A program made the translations under genes and the position numbers. Below are positions 58,901 through 64,000 of a stretch of 64,000 nt of DNA, piece after piece. Position 1 is the stretch's first letter. Each line of letters begins with the position of its first letter. Under the pieces are notes generated by a model, which was given only the letters and a program-made list of their open reading frames with translations, was not told the origin of the DNA and searched no databases. The DNA is taken from contig CAWBUW010000012.1 in NCBI GenBank assembly GCA_963792075.1, forward strand, positions 1,550,001 through 1,614,000, given 5' to 3'. The DNA comes from CAWBUW01 sp963792075 (lineage in GTDB: Bacteria; Chloroflexota; Anaerolineae; Anaerolineales; UBA4823).

Positions 58901-61900
58901 GCAGACAAACCCTTCTGGAAAATATATCCCAGGCGCTGCAAGCCTTTGCATCCGGCCATCTTGCCGCCGGCAGCCTGGAGAAAAACGCCTTGGCGCTGTT
59001 TGAAACACTGGGCTACCCTACCCGCCGGCGGATTGAAGGCTTACACCTTTCAGCGCAAAACCTGGCGCAAACCTTTAACAGCGCTCACAACCTGCGCCCC
59101 GACAAGGCCCTCACCAAAGATTGGAAATCCATTCATTTGTTGTTTCAACTGACAGATGATGAGGTTAGCGCTGCCGGGCGCCAACCCCAGATGCACATGA
59201 TTTTCGACAGCAGGTCAAAACTAGACCCGGCAATCTACCAGTCCTATCTTTTCTTTGCATTAGATTTGGACAGACCGTCGTATACCCGCAGCGAGCTAGC
59301 CACGCTGACGCGAGAAATTAACCGCATCTTTCCGATACCGATTATGTTACTCTTCCGGCATGGCGCGGCGCTGACCCTGTCCATCATTCACCGCCGCCCC
59401 AGCCGCAAGGATGAAGTGCAAGATGTATTGGACAAGGTAACTTTAATCAAGGATATCGGCATCCAGCAGCCCAACCGTGCCCAACTGGAAATCCTGGCCG
59501 ACTTGGCGCTGACAGAGCTTTACCAGGCTCATCCTTTTAGTAATTTTCTCGAACTGCACCAGGCCTGGCAGGATACCCTGAACATCTCGACTTTGAACAA
59601 GCGTTTTTACGCCGAGTTGGCCAACTGGTATTTTTGGGCGGTGGGAACCGTGCGTTTTCCGAGCGGGGCCGGGACAGACGAAAAGGCGCGCAATGCCATC
59701 AATGTCATCCGCATGATCACGCGCCTGATTTTCGTCTGGTTCATCCGTGAAAAAGGGCTGGTCAAAGACGACTTATTTGACCGGCGCAAGCTGGAGGGCA
59801 TCGTCCGTTTCGGCAAGCCGGATGAAACGGTGTATTACAAAGCCGTGCTGCAAAACCTGTTCTTTGCCACGCTCAACACCGAAATGAACAAGGACACCCC
59901 CGATGCGCCGGGCCGCATCTTTGCCGAAGACGCCAGAGTGGTCGGCGATTACCTGGTTTCGAATAAATACCGCTATCGTGAGCTTTTCAAAGACTCGGCT
60001 GCTTTCCTGGCTTTGTGCGCCGAGATCCCGTTTCTGAACGGCGGCCTGTTCGAGTGCCTGGACCGTGAGGTCAGCGCCGATGAACTCGAGAGCGACCCTG
60101 ATTTGCAGAAAAGGATTGTGCGCGAAGGCAGCTATACCGTGCTGCGTGTGGACGGTTTTTCGCGGCGCAAAGAGAACCCGCTGGTTGTGCCCGATTTCCT
60201 GTTTTTTGCCGAAGAGCAGGCGCTGGACTTGAACGAAACCTATGGCACAAGCGGCAAGCATTATAAAGTGCGCGGCCTGCTCCATTTACTCAGCCATTAC
60301 AAATTCACCGTCGAAGAAAACACGCCGATCGAAGAAGAAGTGGCGCTGGACCCTGAACTGCTGGGCAAGGTCTTTGAAAACCTGCTGGCGGCCTACAACC
60401 CCGAAACCGGCGCCACTGCCCGCAAGCAGACCGGTTCATTTTATACGCCTCGTGAGATCGTCAATTATATGGTGGACGAAGCGCTGCTGGCGCACTTGGA
60501 AAACGCCCTCACCCCCGGCCCCTCTCCCGCCAGCGGGAGAGGGGAGACAGCAGATCGGCTGCGCCGGCTGCTGGCGTATGCCGAAACGCCGCTTGATTTC
60601 AGTGAAGAAGAGATCCAGCGCCTGATCGGCGCCATTGAAAGCTTGAAAAGCCTAGATCCGGCCTGCGGGTCTGGCGCGTTCCCGATGGGCCTGCTGCACA
60701 AGCTGGTTTACCTGCTGCAGCGCCTGGACCCTGATAACCGCCGCTGGCGCGAGTTGCAGAGACAAAAGGCCATCCACGAAACCGAAGCAGCTTACATTAT
60801 TGGCAACCAGGCTGAATGCCATACGCGATTACAGGATATCGAAGATGCTTTCACTCACAACACCAGCGATTACGGGCGCAAACTATATTTAATTGAGAAC
60901 TGCATTTACGGCGTGGATATCCAGCCGGTTGCGGTGCAGATCGCCAAGCTGCGCTTTTTCATCTCGCTGGTGGTCGAGCAGAAACTGGATGATACAAAAC
61001 CCAACCGGGGAATTCGCCCCCTGCCCAACCTGGAAACCAAATTTGTGGCTGCCAACACGCTGGTCGGGATCGAAAAGCCAGGCCAACAGGGAATGTTCCG
61101 CAATCCTCAGGTGGTGAAGGTGGAACAGGAGCTTTCCAGCGTGCGGCACAAGCTGTTTTCCGCCGGCAAATCCGCTCTCAAGCGCCAATACCGCCAGGAA
61201 GATGAACGGCTGCGCAAACAACTGGCAGGCTTGCTCAAACAAGAAGGATGGGGGGATAAAGCTGCCGCGCAGTTGGCCAAATGGAATCCCTACGACCAGA
61301 ATATATATGCTGGATTCTTCGATCCGGGATGGATGTTTGGATTAACAGATGGATTTGATGTGGTGATTGGAAACCCGCCTTATCTTGAATCTCGCCATCC
61401 TGCTTTTAATGACAGCCTTAAAAATAGTTATCAGGCATCTACGAAAATAAGGTGGGGCGATGATGCTAAATACATAACGAAGGGTTCGGATTTGCTAATC
61501 TACTTTTTTGAGGATGCTATTTACAGTATCAAGAATAGTGGATGCGTAGTTCTTATTACACAAAACTCTTGGCTTGATACTGAATATGGCAAAAAATTCC
61601 AAACCTTCCTATTAAAAAACACCCGAGTTCGTAAAATTATTGATAGTGATTTTCGCTATTTTCAGAGTGGCGAAGGTCCAAACATAAATGCCATTATTAC
61701 GTTATTTATTGGTAAAAAAACAAGTGGATCGAATGTGATTTCTTTTGCTCGTTACCATGAAAATTTCCAATGGTTGAGCATTGCCAATCTAAATCTAACG
61801 GGGCAACAAGATGACACTGTGGTTGCTATTCAAAATTACCAATATTCAGATACTATATTACACGAACTTAAATGGGGGATTTTGCTTTCATCATCGAACG

Positions 61901-62682
61901 ATATTTTGCAACTCTTTAAACTGTTAAATAAAAGAGCAAAACGCCTTGAAGAAATTAGAAGTTCCGATTTATCTCTTGGGCAAGGTCTTAACCTAACCAA
62001 AGATTATTTTGTCACGGGTGAAACTTTATCATCATTGGGCTTTGCGGAAAAAGCGGCAATACCTATACATACTTCAAGCGATGGTGCTATTTTCGATATC
62101 CGAAAAACAACTCAGTTTCTCTTAGATAAATCAAAGCTTTCTAAACAAGAAACTATAGAGTTGAGGTCTCGCGGAATTACAGCTTTTGATCCAAAATCAA
62201 CCAATAAAAAGCCACCTAAATTGATAATGCCTAGAGGTATTGGTAGTAGGTATTATTGTGCAATGAATTCTAATGGCTGTTACTCATCAAGCGGTGTTGA
62301 TATTTATGATAACAGCGGAACCGCTCCAGAAGGATTAGTATTGAATTTGTGGCTATTCTTAAATTCATCTATTGCATGGTTGCTTCGTGAAATAAGTGGA
62401 AGGAAGAATTTAGGTGGTGGGATGCTAAAAGCCGAGGCTGTTGATTTAGAGGCGATACCTGTTTATATGGATTTTGGTAAATCCAAAGAAATAAAGGCTA
62501 TTTTCATGAAGATTAAAGATAGACAAGCAATGGCCACTATTGAAGAAATAGATACTGATGAGCACAATCAAATAGACCAAATCGTTTTTGACTATTTGGA
62601 TTTAACAGATGATCAGCGAAGAAATATTTTACTCACATTGAAGACAAAAGTTGCTGAAAGAGAAAAGAAATCTACAACATGA
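58897..62682 (+). CDS. Eco57I/PglX-like DNA adenine methyltransferase
   Basis: In the 1261-residue protein an N-terminal region of about 220 residues and a helical region precede the gamma-class methyltransferase core: motif I SLDPACGSGAFPMGLLHKL near 585, YGVDIQPVAVQIAKLRFF near 671, catalytic NPPY near 826. The rest, residues about 830-1261, is the target-recognition half, clearly AT-rich and ending in EHNQIDQIVFDYLDLTDDQRRN. A palindromic element adds LTPGPSPASGRGE near residue 538. I see no sure PD-(D/E)xK nuclease motif. It probably marks host DNA while the helicase and ATPase attack foreign DNA. It overlaps both neighbours by 4 bp. Confidence 0.87.
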   Translation: MSRQTLLENISQALQAFASGHLAAGSLEKNALALFETLGYPTRRRIEGLHLSAQNLAQTFNSAHNLRPDKALTKDWKSIHLLFQLTDDEVSAAGRQPQMHMIFDSRSKLDPAIYQSYLFFALDLDRPSYTRSELATLTREINRIFPIPIMLLFRHGAALTLSIIHRRPSRKDEVQDVLDKVTLIKDIGIQQPNRAQLEILADLALTELYQAHPFSNFLELHQAWQDTLNISTLNKRFYAELANWYFWAVGTVRFPSGAGTDEKARNAINVIRMITRLIFVWFIREKGLVKDDLFDRRKLEGIVRFGKPDETVYYKAVLQNLFFATLNTEMNKDTPDAPGRIFAEDARVVGDYLVSNKYRYRELFKDSAAFLALCAEIPFLNGGLFECLDREVSADELESDPDLQKRIVREGSYTVLRVDGFSRRKENPLVVPDFLFFAEEQALDLNETYGTSGKHYKVRGLLHLLSHYKFTVEENTPIEEEVALDPELLGKVFENLLAAYNPETGATARKQTGSFYTPREIVNYMVDEALLAHLENALTPGPSPASGRGETADRLRRLLAYAETPLDFSEEEIQRLIGAIESLKSLDPACGSGAFPMGLLHKLVYLLQRLDPDNRRWRELQRQKAIHETEAAYIIGNQAECHTRLQDIEDAFTHNTSDYGRKLYLIENCIYGVDIQPVAVQIAKLRFFISLVVEQKLDDTKPNRGIRPLPNLETKFVAANTLVGIEKPGQQGMFRNPQVVKVEQELSSVRHKLFSAGKSALKRQYRQEDERLRKQLAGLLKQEGWGDKAAAQLAKWNPYDQNIYAGFFDPGWMFGLTDGFDVVIGNPPYLESRHPAFNDSLKNSYQASTKIRWGDDAKYITKGSDLLIYFFEDAIYSIKNSGCVVLITQNSWLDTEYGKKFQTFLLKNTRVRKIIDSDFRYFQSGEGPNINAIITLFIGKKTSGSNVISFARYHENFQWLSIANLNLTGQQDDTVVAIQNYQYSDTILHELKWGILLSSSNDILQLFKLLNKRAKRLEEIRSSDLSLGQGLNLTKDYFVTGETLSSLGFAEKAAIPIHTSSDGAIFDIRKTTQFLLDKSKLSKQETIELRSRGITAFDPKSTNKKPPKLIMPRGIGSRYYCAMNSNGCYSSSGVDIYDNSGTAPEGLVLNLWLFLNSSIAWLLREISGRKNLGGGMLKAEAVDLEAIPVYMDFGKSKEIKAIFMKIKDRQAMATIEEIDTDEHNQIDQIVFDYLDLTDDQRRNILLTLKTKVAEREKKSTT
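60505..60546. repeat. GC-rich palindromic element in frame inside the methyltransferase
   Basis: Arms 60519-60530 (CCCCTCTCCCGC) and 60533-60544 are exact complements around CA. It encodes LTPGPSPASGRGE between the NYMVDEALLAHLENA helix and DRLRRLLAY, without breaking the frame. Confidence 0.75.
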
Positions 62683-62903
62683 TTGAGATTCTTTCCGTTA
62701 AGCGCGCCAATTCTAATACGGACGTTTCCGCACTCGAAGCCGAGATTGACCGATTGGTGTACCAACTGTACGGCTTGACGGAAGAAGAAATCGCCATTGT
62801 CGAGGGCAAAGGCCCTACCCCTAATCCCTCCCTTCAGGGAGGAGAACCTGATGTGCATCCGCCACTAAACGCAGTTGAAGAACTGACGGAGGAAAGCATA
62901 TGA
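62679..62903 (+). CDS. Orphan C-terminal tail of a type IIG-like methyltransferase
   Basis: The 74-residue frame overlaps the methyltransferase stop (ATGA at 62679) and the ATPase start (ATGA at 62900). SALEAEIDRLVYQLYGLTEEE with IAIVEG is the usual last segment of Eco57I-type enzymes, not a separate gene. Its GC-rich sequence matches the first half of the methyltransferase, while the AT-rich half just upstream ends in its own, different version of this tail. It looks like the leftover of the original gene. A palindromic element lengthens it (GPTPNPSLQGGE). Confidence 0.65.
   Translation: MIEILSVKRANSNTDVSALEAEIDRLVYQLYGLTEEEIAIVEGKGPTPNPSLQGGEPDVHPPLNAVEELTEESI
62811..62848. repeat. Palindromic element in the orphan tail
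   Basis: CCTCCC (62827-62832) pairs with GGGAGG (62837-62842) in a context like the elements in uvrA and the methyltransferase (CCCTACCCCTAATCCCTCCC). It is read in frame. Confidence 0.55.
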
Positions 62904-64000
62904 ATACCATTCACCTCAAAGGAAAATTGGGCTCCATCACCCGCCTACCGGGGGATGGCCTGGAGATCAAGCCGTTGACAGTTTTGATTGGCAAGCAGGG
63001 CACCGGCAAGTCGCTGCTGTCGCAGTTAGCCTATTTTTTCTATAACCTGCCTTACTTGATCGCTTACCAACAAGCTTCGGACCGCAAACCGGCCAACGCC
63101 CAGGTTCTGGTGCGCACCGTTTTGGATAATCTCAGAAGCGACCGGCGGGCGATTGGGGTTTTCGCTGACCCCAGCGCCAGCATTGGTTGGGACAAATTTA
63201 CCATCCGGCTGGATCAGCGCAACCGTCAAATCAGGGCCAATCAGGCCCTGGTGAAGTACGTCGAACAAATCCTGGCCGGGCAGGTGGCTTACAAGCCCGC
63301 CGGCCGGGCCTTATTTGTGCCGGCTGAACGGGTTATTTTCCCGCATGCCAGCCCGTCGGTCTGGAAGCTGCTTTCCTGGCCTTCTACGCTGATCTTATAC
63401 GGCGACGCTCTGCAAAACGCAAGCGGGGTCTTTTCACAGTGGGTGGATAACAAACCCAATACGCTGGCGGGGAGGCTGATCCACGAACTCAGCCGCCAGG
63501 CCCTGGGCGGTGAAGTGACCAAATATGGCGATGAATGGCGCTGGCAAATTGACCGCAAAACGCGCATTGACCTGGATATGGCTTCATCCGGTCAGAAAGC
63601 CAACTGGTCGTGGCTGCTACTGGCGGAAACCCTCTTCGACCAGCGTGAACGGGGCCTGCTGGACGAGCCATTCCGCATTCACATCGAAGAGCCGGAAATT
63701 CATTTGCACCCTGCGGCGCAGCGTGCCATGATGCGTATTTTGGCCTACCTGGCCAACCAGGGCATCGAAGTCTTGCTCACTACCCATTCACTGACCATGT
63801 TGTACGAACTCAATAACCTGGTAACGGCGGCCAACATGCTGCCCACCGACCTGCAAGACGAACGCGTCCCGGCGCCCGAATTCCGCATTCCGGCGGAAAA
63901 GGTTTCCGCCTACCTCTTCCGTGAGGATGGCCTGGTGGAGTCGCTGGTGCAGCAGCAAAACCTGGCCCTGGAGGACGAACCCGAGCGCCTGGTGCCCTGG
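62900..64000 (+). CDS. AAA/ABC-type ATPase of the defence operon (5' part)
   Basis: The first 367 residues are visible and the frame is open at the window end. Walker A GKQGTGKSLLSQL is near residue 32, and a Walker B-like IHIEEPEIHLHPAAQRAMM near 257 is followed by the switch VLLTTHSLTMLYELNN. These are features of AAA_21/OLD- or Rad50-like ATPases found in many defence loci, often with a nuclease or TOPRIM part. GGAGG lies 9 bp before the ATG. It is the fourth gene of the operon and suggests the system continues past the window. Confidence 0.82.
   Translation, partial: MNTIHLKGKLGSITRLPGDGLEIKPLTVLIGKQGTGKSLLSQLAYFFYNLPYLIAYQQASDRKPANAQVLVRTVLDNLRSDRRAIGVFADPSASIGWDKFTIRLDQRNRQIRANQALVKYVEQILAGQVAYKPAGRALFVPAERVIFPHASPSVWKLLSWPSTLILYGDALQNASGVFSQWVDNKPNTLAGRLIHELSRQALGGEVTKYGDEWRWQIDRKTRIDLDMASSGQKANWSWLLLAETLFDQRERGLLDEPFRIHIEEPEIHLHPAAQRAMMRILAYLANQGIEVLLTTHSLTMLYELNNLVTAANMLPTDLQDERVPAPEFRIPAEKVSAYLFREDGLVESLVQQQNLALEDEPERLVPW

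Overview
The window looks like chromosomal DNA from a member of the Chloroflexota, probably Anaerolineae-like. This is inference from gene content: a fused CydDC, a complete Ccm (system I) cytochrome c operon, an FMN-riboswitch-controlled RibXY-type riboflavin transporter (a type first described in Chloroflexus), and a GAAC-N4-GTTC SOS box. GC content is moderately high except in a few AT-rich inserted stretches.

Layout. 1-3337 (+): end of fumarase alpha, fumarase beta, a membrane protein, a CcrM-like DNA methyltransferase and a small membrane protein. 3369-11078 (-): an ATP-grasp enzyme followed by an unusual trio, a double-sensor/MFS fusion, a binding-protein/WD40 lipoprotein and a Cache-HAMP protein. 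11637-20546 (-): Ccm operon in the order ccmE-F-H-G, zinc-ribbon protein, di-heme cytochrome, ccmA-B-C-D, YHS protein. 20824-23323: zinc-ribbon membrane protein, a GGDEF protein with a C-terminal ribbon-helix-helix-like segment behind a long palindrome, and an Asp/Glu racemase. 23438-26320 (-): RibX/RibY/ATPase riboflavin transporter behind an FMN riboswitch. 26402 (+): tRNA-Val(CAC). 26535-33361 (-): cytochrome bd genes cydA-cydB-cydDC and an esterase.

33539-45100 is a degraded accessory island: beta-propeller lipoproteins, three RHS C-terminal tips (Ntox44-like, ART-HYD1 and an unrecognised one) with putative immunity genes, an IS630-type element and an IS110 remnant. 45351-48940 (+) is a tungstate-type ABC transporter with a GntR/binding-protein regulator. 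49134-55499 (-) carries uvrA, a membrane protein, an SOS-box-controlled cysteine-rich protein and a frameshifted EamA transporter.

From 55604 to the window edge (+) lies a translationally coupled defence-like operon: PLD-SNF2 helicase, Eco57I/PglX-like methyltransferase with an AT-rich specificity half, an orphan methyltransferase tail, and an AAA ATPase cut by the window end.

Recurrent themes are long perfect intergenic palindromes, GC-rich palindromic elements inserted in frame inside genes, and many single-base frameshifts (ccmE, tupB, eamA, RHS tips, a propeller gene). The frameshifts may be real decay in the island but elsewhere could be assembly errors.
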